From NCBI GenBank assembly GCA_002469805.1, contig DKNW01000101.1, positions 1 to 10,458 on the forward strand: a DNA stretch of 10,458 bases, read 5' to 3'. The notes under the pieces were generated by a model. That model was not told the DNA's origin, did no database searches, and saw nothing but the letters and a program-made list of their open reading frames with translations. The position numbers and the translations under genes are program-made. Shown one piece after another: positions 1 to 6,809 of the stretch. The stretch comes from Rhodobiaceae bacterium UBA7378 (GTDB lineage Bacteria; Pseudomonadota; Alphaproteobacteria; RS24). Each line of letters opens with the position of its first letter. Within the stretch, counting starts at the first letter, position 1.

Positions 1-632
1 TAATTCAAGAAGGCAATATTGGTCTTATGAAGGCGGTTGATAAATTCGAATATCGACGCGGGTACAAGTTTTCGACCTATGCGACCTGGTGGATCAGGCA
101 GGCTATCACCCGCTCGATTGCTGACCAGGCACGCACAATCCGTATTCCGGTACACATGATTGAAACGATCAACAAGCTGGTGCGTACATCGCGCCAGATG
201 TTGCACGAGTTTGGCCGCGAGCCAACGCCTGAAGAGCTTTCGGAAAAGTTATCCATGCCTCTTGAGAAAGTGCGCAAAGTCTTAAAAATAGCCAAAGAGC
301 CGATTAGTCTCGAAACGCCAATTGGCGATGAGGAAGACAGCCAGCTGGGTGATTTCATTGAAGACAAAAACGCGATTTTGCCAATTGATGCAGCCATCCA
401 GTCAAATTTGCGCGATACCACAACACGCGTGCTGGCTTCATTGACGCCGCGTGAAGAGCGTGTGCTGCGCATGCGGTTTGGTATCGGCATGAATACTGAC
501 CATACGCTGGAAGAGGTAGGCCAGCAGTTTTCCGTGACGCGTGAACGCATTCGCCAAATTGAGGCAAAGGCATTGCGCAAATTAAAACACCCAAGCCGTT
601 CACGAAAACTGCGCAGTTTTCTGGACAATTAG
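1..632 (+). CDS. rpoD: RNA polymerase sigma-70 factor RpoD, C-terminal part (5' end outside window)
   Basis: Primary sigma factor, which directs RNA polymerase to housekeeping promoters. The reading frame is already open at base 3 (it reads [17 protein letters not shown] across the edge), so the ATG at 27 is an internal methionine and the gene begins upstream. Visible parts in order: the end of region 2.2, then regions 2.3-2.4 with the aromatic, promoter-melting motif [17 protein letters not shown]; region 3.0 ([16 protein letters not shown]); region 3 with the EPTPEELS helix; and region 4.2 with the helix-turn-helix [28 protein letters not shown], which contacts the -35 element. The end, [14 protein letters not shown], is typical of alphaproteobacterial RpoD rather than of RpoH or RpoS. 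Region 1.1 and the non-conserved insert are not in the window. panD follows after 38 nt, with no hairpin terminator visible between them. Confidence 0.97.
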   Translation, partial: IQEGNIGLMKAVDKFEYRRGYKFSTYATWWIRQAITRSIADQARTIRIPVHMIETINKLVRTSRQMLHEFGREPTPEELSEKLSMPLEKVRKVLKIAKEPISLETPIGDEEDSQLGDFIEDKNAILPIDAAIQSNLRDTTTRVLASLTPREERVLRMRFGIGMNTDHTLEEVGQQFSVTRERIRQIEAKALRKLKHPSRSRKLRSFLDN

Positions 633-670
633 GTACGGGTTAAGTCTGTCAGGAATATCAGGATCACCCC

Positions 671-1006
671 ATGCAGCTGACCATGCTTAAGTCCAAAATA
701 CACCGCGCCCGCGTTACCCAGTGCGAGATGAATTACGAAGGTTCGATCTCGATCGATCAAGACTGGTTGGATGCGACCGGAATTTTGCCTAATGAGCAAG
801 TTGACGTGTTGAACATCAATACCGGCGCGCGGTTTACCACTTATGCTATTAGCGCCGAACGCGGGTCGCAAACTATTGGTATTAACGGCGCAGCGGCGCG
901 CCTTGCCCAACCTGATGACCTTGTGATTATTCTTTCTTATGCCCAAATGGACGAAGCGGCGGCGCACGCACATAATCCCGTGGTCTTTCTTGCCGAAAAC
1001 GCTTAA
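671..1006 (+). CDS. panD: Aspartate 1-decarboxylase (pyruvoyl-dependent)
   Basis: Converts L-aspartate to beta-alanine, the precursor of pantothenate and coenzyme A, in the cytoplasm. The 111-residue product is made as a proenzyme that self-cleaves at Gly24-Ser25 (motif YEGSISID) to give the catalytic pyruvoyl group on Ser25. Residues known from the E. coli enzyme are at the same positions: Lys9, His11, Arg54, Tyr58 and Asn72 (in the INGAAA motif). The E. coli protein is about 126 residues; the difference is at the C-terminus, which is variable in the family. The start at 671 is supported by an AGGA ribosome binding site at 660-663; the ATG at 683 is a less likely alternative. It lies between rpoD and a tRNA gene. 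With no visible terminator on either side, read-through in both directions is plausible. Confidence 0.97.
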   Translation: MQLTMLKSKIHRARVTQCEMNYEGSISIDQDWLDATGILPNEQVDVLNINTGARFTTYAISAERGSQTIGINGAAARLAQPDDLVIILSYAQMDEAAAHAHNPVVFLAENA

Positions 1007-1017
1007 AAAGTTCTTGG

Positions 1018-1094
1018 GGGCCTGTAGCTCAGTTGGTTAGAGCGAACCGCTCATAACGGTTTGGTCGCAGGTTCGAGTCCTGCCGGGCCCACCA
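1018..1094 (+). tRNA. tRNA with CAU anticodon, probably tRNA-Ile2 (lysidine type)
   Basis: A full cloverleaf can be drawn. The acceptor stem is 1018-1024 with 1084-1090 (one T-G wobble). The D arm is GCTC 1027-1030 with GAGC 1040-1043. The anticodon stem is AACCG 1045-1049 with CGGTT 1057-1061, around the loop CTCATAA (1050-1056, anticodon CAT at 1052-1054). The T arm is GCAGG 1067-1071 with CCTGC 1079-1083, around the loop TTCGAGT. The discriminator A is at 1091 and CCA (1092-1094) is encoded. A CAU anticodon could mean initiator Met, elongator Met or Ile2. Initiator is excluded by the paired G1-C72. The C4-G69 and C5-G68 pairs are known TilS (lysidine synthetase) recognition elements, whereas E. 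coli elongator tRNA-Met has U4-A69 and A5-U68, so Ile2 reading AUA is favoured. It starts 11 nt after the panD stop and overlaps the convergent GTPase gene by 44 nt. Confidence 0.93.
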
Positions 1095-2007
1095 CCACCT
1101 CTTCCAAATCTTTTTTCAAATCATTTTCTAGAGCGGTTAGGTTGCATGCGCCGCGCACGGAAATAAACACGAGTGCTACCGCATCGCGGGTTGCGGGCGT
1201 CAGCTTCCATTGCGTATCAACCAATTGCAAACGGTGTGTGCCTGTGTGTCCCTTAGCGCGGGTCAGCTGGCCGGCATACTTGTCGAGCACGCGAGATAGT
1301 GCCGTCGGCGCAAGCGGCGTGTCCGCAGTAAAATAGATATGTTCGAATAGTGCATCCGCGCGCGTTGTGTCTGGTTCAAAGTCGTGGGGTGATATGTCGT
1401 GGGGTTGGCCGGTCGCGGCAGTGTTTTTGCTGGCGGCCAAAAGTAGGGCGGTGACGTCGGTAATGCTGCATGTGTCGATGATGGGTGCATCTGTCATAGT
1501 TTCGATCAATTGCCGGGTGCCTGCCCCGGTATCGGGTGATATATCCGTTTTACTCAGCATCACCAGATCAGCTTGCGCGATTTGTCGGGTAACTAGCCTG
1601 CCGACGAACTTATCGTGGCGCTTGGCTGCCAGGGTGGTCGCATCGGCAACCACAAAAACGCCAGTGAGTGTCAGCCCGCCAATGCCGGCACCGGCCAGTG
1701 CGAGACGCGCCGGTTCTCCAGCACCGCTGGCTTCAATGACGATCGCATCGGGTAAATCATCTTGGGCAACAAGCATCATAAGCTGACTGGTCAGGTCTTC
1801 CTGCATCTGGCAGCAGGCACACCCATTAGTCAGCGTTAGCGTGGTGCCGTCATGGGCGGCGATTAAGCCGGCGTCGATATTCACCTTGCCCAGATCATTG
1901 ACTAAGATTGTGAGGCGATGCCCATGCGGTTCGCGCAACAGACGGTTCACAAGCGTCGTTTTTCCGGCACCCAGATAGCCGCCGATTATGGCAAGCGGCA
2001 ACGACAT
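1051..2007 (-). CDS. CobW/CobP47K G3E-family P-loop GTPase, putative metallochaperone (COG0523)
   Basis: 318 residues. Family hallmarks are all present: a Walker A GYLGAGKT at residues 10-17, the metal-binding CxCC motif GCACC at 62-66, an ESG-type catalytic segment IEASGAGEP at 91-99, and the base-recognition motif SKTD at 152-155 in the NKxD position. A CobW C-terminal domain occupies about residues 215-305. Known members load Zn, Co or Fe-type metals into client enzymes; which metal applies here cannot be read from the sequence. The ATG directly abuts the TAA stop of the upstream amidohydrolase gene (TAAATG, zero spacing), so translation is probably coupled. The last 13 residues (VGPAGLEPATKPL) are antisense to the tRNA at 1018-1094, and the TGA stop (1051-1053) sits in its anticodon loop. 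The native domain appears to end near residue 305, so this tail is probably non-functional. Confidence 0.93.
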   Translation of the reverse strand: MSLPLAIIGGYLGAGKTTLVNRLLREPHGHRLTILVNDLGKVNIDAGLIAAHDGTTLTLTNGCACCQMQEDLTSQLMMLVAQDDLPDAIVIEASGAGEPARLALAGAGIGGLTLTGVFVVADATTLAAKRHDKFVGRLVTRQIAQADLVMLSKTDISPDTGAGTRQLIETMTDAPIIDTCSITDVTALLLAASKNTAATGQPHDISPHDFEPDTTRADALFEHIYFTADTPLAPTALSRVLDKYAGQLTRAKGHTGTHRLQLVDTQWKLTPATRDAVALVFISVRGACNLTALENDLKKDLEEVVVGPAGLEPATKPL

Positions 2008-3651
2008 TTAATTTTTATCCAGTGGGGCTGGCACACCGCCAAACACCGTTCCCCATATCTCGATATCGCGCAAATGCGTCGGCGGCACGTCGTAGGGGTC
2101 TTCTTCCAGCACGGTAAAATCGGCGCGTTTGCCGGGTTGCAGCGACCCGATTTCATGCTCGAGGCCCAGCACGTAGGCGGCATCTATGGTGATGGCTCGT
2201 AATGCTTGATCGATGCTAATGCGCTCTTCTGGCCCAACCACGGCGCCGGTCACATTTTGCCGGTTTACCGCAACCCATGCCGAGTTGAGCGGTTGGGCCG
2301 GGGCCATGGTGTAATCCGAATGTAGGGCGAAGGGAATGGAGAACCGGCTCAACGTGCCAACCCGCGCCATTGTGTGCGCTCGCGCCGTGCCAATGGCCTC
2401 GCGCGCGTAAATATCGCTCAACTCATGCAGGTAGTAAATATTCACCGAAGCAAGCGCGCCCAGATCTTTCATGCGCCTAATTTGGTCAGGTGTCGATAGC
2501 CCCAGATGCTCGATCGTAAAGCGATGATTAACGCGCGGCTTCTCAAATTGCAGCCTTTCGAGCACATCAAGAGCCAATTCCAATCCAAGGTCGCCAGTGC
2601 AATGCACGTGGATTTTATAGCCCGCATGCCAGAACAAGCGTGCGGCGGCCTCAAAATTTTCCGGAACCATCAGCCACTCGCCTTCATGGCCGTCAAGGTA
2701 ACCGGGTGGGCCGACCATCATTAATTGCGAGAAGAACGCGCCATCAGTAAATAATTTCACGTGATCGGAGAAAAACAGCCGATCTGTATTCAGCGATGGC
2801 AGGGTCTCGATATACGCGCGGGTTTCTTCAAAATCTCCTGACGGGGTAAGCGCTAAAATATTGGGCGTGTAGTGCACGCGGAAGGGTGTGTCGGCATTGT
2901 CGAGACTGGCGCAAGCGGCCTGCCACTCGACATCGAAATTGAAAATACCGATGCCCATATCGCCCACGAGCGTATGTCCGCCAAAATGAGCTACCTGCTT
3001 CAGGCGCGCCATGCCTAGCCCGAAATGTTCGGGCGACATCAAAATTGGGTTAAGCGCAGCGATGGCGAGCCGCAGGCCGGTCTCGAAAAACTTGCCGGTT
3101 TCAAGATCAATTTGCGGGTGGTTTGAAATTGCGTCTGTCTCAAGTTCGAAGCGGGCAAGCGCGGCCGAATTCATGATGACTTCATGGAAAGATCGGTGCC
3201 AGATAACCACCGGCCGGTCGGGGCAAATCGCATCAATGTCGTTGCGCGTGATTTCGCCATGCCAGTCGCGGTGATATCCCCATGTGAAAAATGGCCTGTC
3301 ATCTGGTGTGCTGGCAAACGATGCGAGGCTTTCCAGATAGGCCGCGCGCGAACCGATGGCGGGCGAGGTGCCCCAAGGCAGTTTCCATTCCAGCGCAGTT
3401 ATGAACTGCATCGGCAAAATAACCGACGCCATGCTCGGATGTAAATGCGGATCGATAAAGCCCGGCAGGATAATTTTATCGGCAAAACTCGTATCGACAT
3501 GATGGCTATACCTGTCGAGCCAAGGCTTCAAGCTTTCTAGGCTACCCACTTCCAAAATAGTGCCATCGCGCACGGCGATGGCTGTCCCGTCGGGCTGGCT
3601 GGGTTCCATCGTGTGTATCTTGCGCGCTGTATAAACTGTAATATCGGCCAT
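2008..3651 (-). CDS. Amidohydrolase family 3 (YtcJ-like) metal-dependent hydrolase
   Basis: 547 residues from the chosen start. This is a TIM-barrel amidohydrolase of the YtcJ/Amidohydro_3 group, which cleaves amide or related bonds with an active-site metal; the substrate is unknown. Visible parts: an N-terminal beta domain (AIAVRDGTILEVGS); the first metal motif HLH at residues 69 and 71 after LPGFIDP; Lys299 in VKLFTDGAF, in the usual place of a carboxylated bridging lysine; HVH at 348-350; EH at 381-382; and HSD at 444-446, with Asp446 the likely general base. A C-terminal cap (LGLEHEIGSLQPGKRADFTVLEEDP) is typical of the superfamily. There is no signal peptide, so it is probably cytoplasmic. 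The start at 3651 is preferred because GAGGGAG lies just upstream (complement of 3654-3660). An in-frame ATG at 3687 would add 12 residues but has no ribosome binding site. It is translationally coupled to the downstream G3E GTPase and diverges from the MAPEG gene. Confidence 0.9.
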   Translation of the reverse strand: MADITVYTARKIHTMEPSQPDGTAIAVRDGTILEVGSLESLKPWLDRYSHHVDTSFADKIILPGFIDPHLHPSMASVILPMQFITALEWKLPWGTSPAIGSRAAYLESLASFASTPDDRPFFTWGYHRDWHGEITRNDIDAICPDRPVVIWHRSFHEVIMNSAALARFELETDAISNHPQIDLETGKFFETGLRLAIAALNPILMSPEHFGLGMARLKQVAHFGGHTLVGDMGIGIFNFDVEWQAACASLDNADTPFRVHYTPNILALTPSGDFEETRAYIETLPSLNTDRLFFSDHVKLFTDGAFFSQLMMVGPPGYLDGHEGEWLMVPENFEAAARLFWHAGYKIHVHCTGDLGLELALDVLERLQFEKPRVNHRFTIEHLGLSTPDQIRRMKDLGALASVNIYYLHELSDIYAREAIGTARAHTMARVGTLSRFSIPFALHSDYTMAPAQPLNSAWVAVNRQNVTGAVVGPEERISIDQALRAITIDAAYVLGLEHEIGSLQPGKRADFTVLEEDPYDVPPTHLRDIEIWGTVFGGVPAPLDKN

Positions 3652-3727
3652 CGCTCCCTCAAAAATGGTCGTTTCCGGTTGCTTCATGGTAGCAAAACAG
3701 GGCAGAGTTTGAGCGTTTAAATTGCTA

Positions 3728-3737
3728 AGGGGGAGGG
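3728..3737 (+). promoter_or_regulatory. Strong Shine-Dalgarno for the MAPEG gene
   Basis: The purine run AGGGGGAGGGG, ending about 4 nt before the ATG at 3742, is an unusually long anti-16S match and fixes the start codon. The divergent gap (3652-3741) is short. I see no convincing -35/-10 pair in it for either direction. Confidence 0.7.
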
Positions 3738-3741
3738 GAAA

Positions 3742-4158
3742 ATGGAACCAACGGCTATTTTACAACCTGTTATTGCGCTGGGTTTGTGGACCGGTGTTAT
3801 GTGGATCTGGATGTACGCTACGCGTATTCCGGCGATGAATAAGGCGGGCATTGATCCACAGGATGCGGCGCATGTAACCGACATGTCACTGCCATCTGAA
3901 ATTTCGCGCATTGCCGATAATTATAATCACCTGTTCGAACAGCCGACCCTATTTTACGCAATTGCAATCGCGATTGCCGTGCTGGGACACGGTGATGCGA
4001 CGGCTGTGACGTGCGCGTGGACGTTTGTAATTTTGCGGGTCATTCACTCGCTGATCCAAAGCACAGTCAATGTCGTGATATTGCGTTTCAGCGTTTTCAT
4101 GCTGTCATGGGTCGCGCTTTTGGTCATGACGGTACGCGAAGCATTGGTCATTTTTTAG
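3742..4158 (+). CDS. MAPEG-family integral membrane protein
   Basis: 138 residues, a usual length for bacterial MAPEG proteins (membrane-associated proteins in eicosanoid and glutathione metabolism). The family includes microsomal glutathione S-transferases, but most bacterial members have no known substrate. About four hydrophobic segments are visible: residues 6-26, 69-83, 88-108 and 112-134. Family-like signatures are NHLFEQPTLFY at 62-72, which follows the first cytoplasmic loop, and RVIHSLIQSTVNVVILRF at 99-116, carrying the Arg-His and Asn-Arg pattern seen across the family. It is monocistronic in this window: it diverges from the amidohydrolase gene and is followed by an intrinsic terminator. 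Identification rests on motif recognition, so a specific enzyme activity is not claimed. Confidence 0.85.
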   Translation: MEPTAILQPVIALGLWTGVMWIWMYATRIPAMNKAGIDPQDAAHVTDMSLPSEISRIADNYNHLFEQPTLFYAIAIAIAVLGHGDATAVTCAWTFVILRVIHSLIQSTVNVVILRFSVFMLSWVALLVMTVREALVIF

Positions 4159-4220
4159 GTTTATCTTTTAGGTGCTGTTGTGCTGCAGACTTCAGCGGCA
4201 GTCGTACCAAATACCTAATG

Positions 4221-4252
4221 AAACGGTCACTCTTCTGAGTGGCCGTTTTTTT
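4221..4252 (+). terminator. Intrinsic (Rho-independent) terminator after the MAPEG gene
   Basis: An 11-bp stem is formed by AACGGTCACTC (4222-4232) and GAGTGGCCGTT (4237-4247), with one T-G pair and a TTCT loop. It runs directly into seven T residues (4246-4252). It ends the + strand MAPEG transcript 63 nt after the stop codon. On the minus strand the stem is followed only by TTTCATT, so it could work weakly in the other direction for the operon ending at 4262. The rest of the 4159-4261 gap shows nothing recognisable. Confidence 0.88.
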
Positions 4253-4261
4253 GTCGTGCTC

Positions 4262-4615
4262 TTATTGCGCGGGCGAAAGCAGGCTGTATATGCCAGCAGC
4301 GATTTCGCCCTCAAGAGGAAATGACAGCATGCCCATAACCGAGTATCCCAGCAGATAAGGCATCACATAAAAACGCGCCATATAGAAAAACCATGCCACG
4401 TAGAGCGGCACTAGCGGCGGTACAAGAAATTGCGGGGTTATCGGTTGCCACAAACGTATGAGTGGGTTTGTGAGTTTGACGAAAGCCTTCATGAAAAAGA
4501 ACGTGCTGTTCTCCGGCTGGAACATGTTCATGGCTGTTCGGCCAATAAGCGTCCACATCATTACGCCAAGCGCGTAGTCGATGATAATCACCCAGAGGGG
4601 AAACGCTTGCATCAT
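4262..4615 (-). CDS. Small integral membrane protein, YggT-like (tentative)
   Basis: 117 residues, with hydrophobic segments at about 7-27 and 63-90 and a weaker one near 90-112. The pattern of a first membrane helix, a polar stretch with NPLIRLWQPITPQFLVPPLVP at 50-70, and then a second helix resembles the YggT family, in which an NP motif and a proline-rich turn precede the second hydrophobic stretch. This is a resemblance only; no catalytic motif is visible. The start at 4615 is the first of two adjacent ATGs; no good Shine-Dalgarno is visible, and an in-frame stop lies about six codons upstream. It sits 50 nt downstream of the symporter gene on the same strand, so it is probably the last gene of that operon and could be an accessory membrane component. 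YggT-family proteins elsewhere have been linked to cell-division or osmotic functions, so the symporter link is only positional. Confidence 0.7.
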   Translation of the reverse strand: MMQAFPLWVIIIDYALGVMMWTLIGRTAMNMFQPENSTFFFMKAFVKLTNPLIRLWQPITPQFLVPPLVPLYVAWFFYMARFYVMPYLLGYSVMGMLSFPLEGEIAAGIYSLLSPAQ

Positions 4616-4665
4616 GATACGCGCATCACATCAACAGCACCGCTGACTTGGTGTCATACGCCGCA

Positions 4666-6480
4666 TTATTGATCTTGGTTCAAAACGGTTGCGCCGCCCG
4701 GAATACGAATTTCATCGACCATGGCTTGCGTCTCCGCGTCAGGTTCTTCCGTCAGCAGCGTGACAACAACCATGGAAATCAGACTCACTGCCATGCCGAT
4801 AATACCGAAGCGCAGATGGTCAATGCCTATCCACGGCTCCATGCCGGCAAAGCGTACCTGATACAGATATATCGATCCGGCTAGGAAGCCGAGACCCATG
4901 CCTGCCACTGCGCCATGGCGGTTGGCGCGCTTCCACCAAACGCCGAGCACCAGCGGGAAAAACAGGCCGGAACAGGCAAAACTAAACGCCCATGCCACGG
5001 CGCCCAAAATGCTCGATAGTTTGAGGCTGGCAACCAGCGCACCACCGGCGCCAATAATAATCAGCAATATGCGGGCGACGATGAGCCGGGTTTTAGTGTC
5101 GGCATCAGGATCAATGATTTTGTAATACAAGTCATGCGACAACGCGTTGGCGATTGCCAGCAAAAGACCGTCCGCCGTCGACATGGCTGCTGCCATGCCG
5201 CCCGCGGCAACCAGCCCCGATATCACATATGGTAGGCCAGCAATTTCCGGTGTCGCCAACACAACAATATCGCCGCGCATGAAAAATTCGTTGATTTGTA
5301 AAAGCCCGTCGCCATTGCTGTCCGCGATGGCGAGGAAGCCGACATTGCTCCATTTCTGGATCCAGTCCAGCGCCTGTACGTCGGCTATTGATTTACCGAT
5401 AATGCCGGTGGCGAGATTTGGGTCCATGATCTGCAATTTTGTGAAGGTCGCGAGCGCTGGGGCGGTCACGTAAAGCAGGAAGATGAAGAACAGCGACCAG
5501 ACAACTGATCGCCGCGCTTCGCGTACGGAAGGGGTTGTGAAATAACGCATTAAAATATGCGGCAATGAGGCTGTGCCCGCCATCAGAACCAGCACCAGAG
5601 TGACGAACTTCCAGCTGGCCATGGCCGCATCCGAAGCTGCTGCGTGCGGGGTTGTAAGCGCCCTCAAGCCGTCGAAAGATTGTGTCGGCATCAGTGTGCC
5701 AACGCCTTGCAGCGCTTCCAATTCACCAATGCGTTCCACCGCGCCGCCATAGGAAATCTGCGGGATCACGCCGAAGCCCTGCACATTTGACATCCAAAAT
5801 ACCGGCACCAGATAAGCAATAATCAGCACAATATACTGGGCAACTTGCGTCCAGGTGACAGCGCGCATGCCGCCGAGCATTGAACATAGTAGAATGCCCA
5901 GCAACCCGAACCAAACGCCCAGTTCAAACGGAATTTGCAGTGCCCGCGCAGCAATGGTGCCTGTCGCGTTAATCTGCGCTGTGACGTAGGTGAATGAGGC
6001 GACAACAAGCACAATCACGGCAAACAGGCGGGCCAGATTGCCGCCATAGCGTGTGCCAATGAAATCCGGCACTGTGTAACAGCCAAATTTGCGCAAATAC
6101 GGCGCGAGCAATGAGTTCACCAGTACGTAGCCGCCGGTCCACCCGACGATGAAAGCCAGATATCCATAGCCGCCGAAATAGACACCCCCCGCCATAGCGA
6201 CGAAGGATGCGCCCGACATCCAGTCGGCAGCGGTCGCCATGCCATTGTACAGCGCAGGAACTTCGCGTCCGGCCACGTAATAGGCATCTACCTGCATGGT
6301 GCGCGACAGCCAGCCAATGCCGGCATAGATGGCGATGGTGAAAGCCACAAACAAAATGCCCAGCGTGTCTGCCGACACACCCATTTGTTCCAACACGGCC
6401 ATCATGCCGATGAATACAATAAAGCCACCAGTATACAGGCCGTACACGCGTGGCAAATTTTCGATAAAGCGTCCGTTCAT
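4666..6480 (-). CDS. Sodium:solute symporter, VC_2705-type large subunit
   Basis: 604 residues, an inner-membrane secondary transporter of the SSF (LeuT-fold) family using the Na+ gradient to import a small solute. About 13 hydrophobic segments are visible. Typical SSF features are DAYYVAGREVPALYNGMATAADWMSGASF at about 65-93 (first core helix with Na+-site residues), VPDFIGTRYG at 137-146, and the signature AAAMSTADGLLLAIANALSHD near 430-450. The substrate is not readable; relatives with a DUF4212 partner resemble the ActP acetate carrier, so a carboxylate is a reasonable guess. Residues 387-398 (DSNGDGLLQINE) match the EF-hand calcium-loop pattern within a long hydrophilic loop (about 350-405). 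The start is 9 nt after the DUF4212 stop, so the two genes form one operon. Confidence 0.94.
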   Translation of the reverse strand: MNGRFIENLPRVYGLYTGGFIVFIGMMAVLEQMGVSADTLGILFVAFTIAIYAGIGWLSRTMQVDAYYVAGREVPALYNGMATAADWMSGASFVAMAGGVYFGGYGYLAFIVGWTGGYVLVNSLLAPYLRKFGCYTVPDFIGTRYGGNLARLFAVIVLVVASFTYVTAQINATGTIAARALQIPFELGVWFGLLGILLCSMLGGMRAVTWTQVAQYIVLIIAYLVPVFWMSNVQGFGVIPQISYGGAVERIGELEALQGVGTLMPTQSFDGLRALTTPHAAASDAAMASWKFVTLVLVLMAGTASLPHILMRYFTTPSVREARRSVVWSLFFIFLLYVTAPALATFTKLQIMDPNLATGIIGKSIADVQALDWIQKWSNVGFLAIADSNGDGLLQINEFFMRGDIVVLATPEIAGLPYVISGLVAAGGMAAAMSTADGLLLAIANALSHDLYYKIIDPDADTKTRLIVARILLIIIGAGGALVASLKLSSILGAVAWAFSFACSGLFFPLVLGVWWKRANRHGAVAGMGLGFLAGSIYLYQVRFAGMEPWIGIDHLRFGIIGMAVSLISMVVVTLLTEEPDAETQAMVDEIRIPGGATVLNQDQ

Positions 6481-6489
6481 GGTTTCTGC

Positions 6490-6747
6490 CTACTCTGCCA
6501 CGCCGCATTCATCGTCAATTTTTTCCTGACGACGCGTCGACACATATAACAGCACAACAAAGACAATAGGCGCGCCTTGCGCCGCCATGTAGAAGCCCAA
6601 CGGGAAGCCGAGAAATGACACGGTGTTTAGCTCTGCTCCGAACCAGTGAATGACAAACGAAAAGAAAAACCATATGCCCAATGTCAAAAATGTCAGATTG
6701 CGCGTGCGGTGCCAGTGCGTTGCAGCACTACTCCCTTGTTTAGACAT
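6490..6747 (-). CDS. DUF4212 protein, sodium:solute symporter small subunit
   Basis: 85 residues with two membrane helices (about 17-37 and 49-70), a short basic N-terminus and a charged C-terminus (STRRQEKIDDE). The pattern WHRTRNLTFLTLGIWFFFSF followed by FLGFPLGFYMAAQGAPIVFVVLLY is that of DUF4212, the putative small subunit encoded next to VC_2705-type symporters, comparable to the DUF485 partner of ActP. A good Shine-Dalgarno (GGGAGAG on the minus strand, about 7 nt before the ATG) supports the start at 6747. It is the first gene of the minus-strand transport operon, and its promoter should lie in the divergent gap 6748-6833. Confidence 0.92.
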   Translation of the reverse strand: MSKQGSSAATHWHRTRNLTFLTLGIWFFFSFVIHWFGAELNTVSFLGFPLGFYMAAQGAPIVFVVLLYVSTRRQEKIDDECGVAE

Positions 6748-6781
6748 ATAAAACTCTCCCTGTACCAGACGTCGGTTGCTC

Positions 6782-6809
6782 TTGCCGGTTGCTTACTGTA
6801 AGCGATAAA
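6782..6809 (+). promoter_or_regulatory. Possible sigma-70 promoter for the 6834 gene, with a palindrome in its spacer
   Basis: TTGCCG (6782-6787, 4 of 6 consensus matches) and GATAAA (6804-6809, 4 of 6) are 16 nt apart. The perfect palindrome GCTTAC-T-GTAAGC (6791-6803) fills the spacer, a classic operator position. Matches this weak occur by chance, so the call is tentative. Confidence 0.3.

Noticed and set aside
77..628. Long open frame antisense to rpoD (183 codons)
   Set aside because: It lies fully opposite the strongly conserved sigma-factor coding sequence, and its translation is low-complexity, Arg/Ser-rich and resembles no protein. It is a by-product of the codon use of rpoD.
903..933. 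Possible tRNA promoter inside panD (TTGCCC ... TATTCT)
   Set aside because: The spacer is 19 nt and both boxes are poor matches. It also lies about 85 nt before the tRNA, so it cannot be told from chance.
1095..1135. T-runs after the tRNA as a terminator
   Set aside because: The run at about 1109-1116 has no stable hairpin before it apart from the tRNA itself, and the bases are the coding strand complement of the GTPase C-terminus.
4616..4665. Possible start codons upstream of 4615 for the YggT-like gene
   Set aside because: The ATG and GTG codons in this gap are in other frames, and an in-frame TGA lies about six codons upstream of 4615.
5969..6508. 179-codon frame overlapping the 5' half of the symporter gene on the same strand
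   Set aside because: The product is Arg/Cys/His-rich and has no protein-like pattern, while the overlapping frame is a clear SSF transporter.
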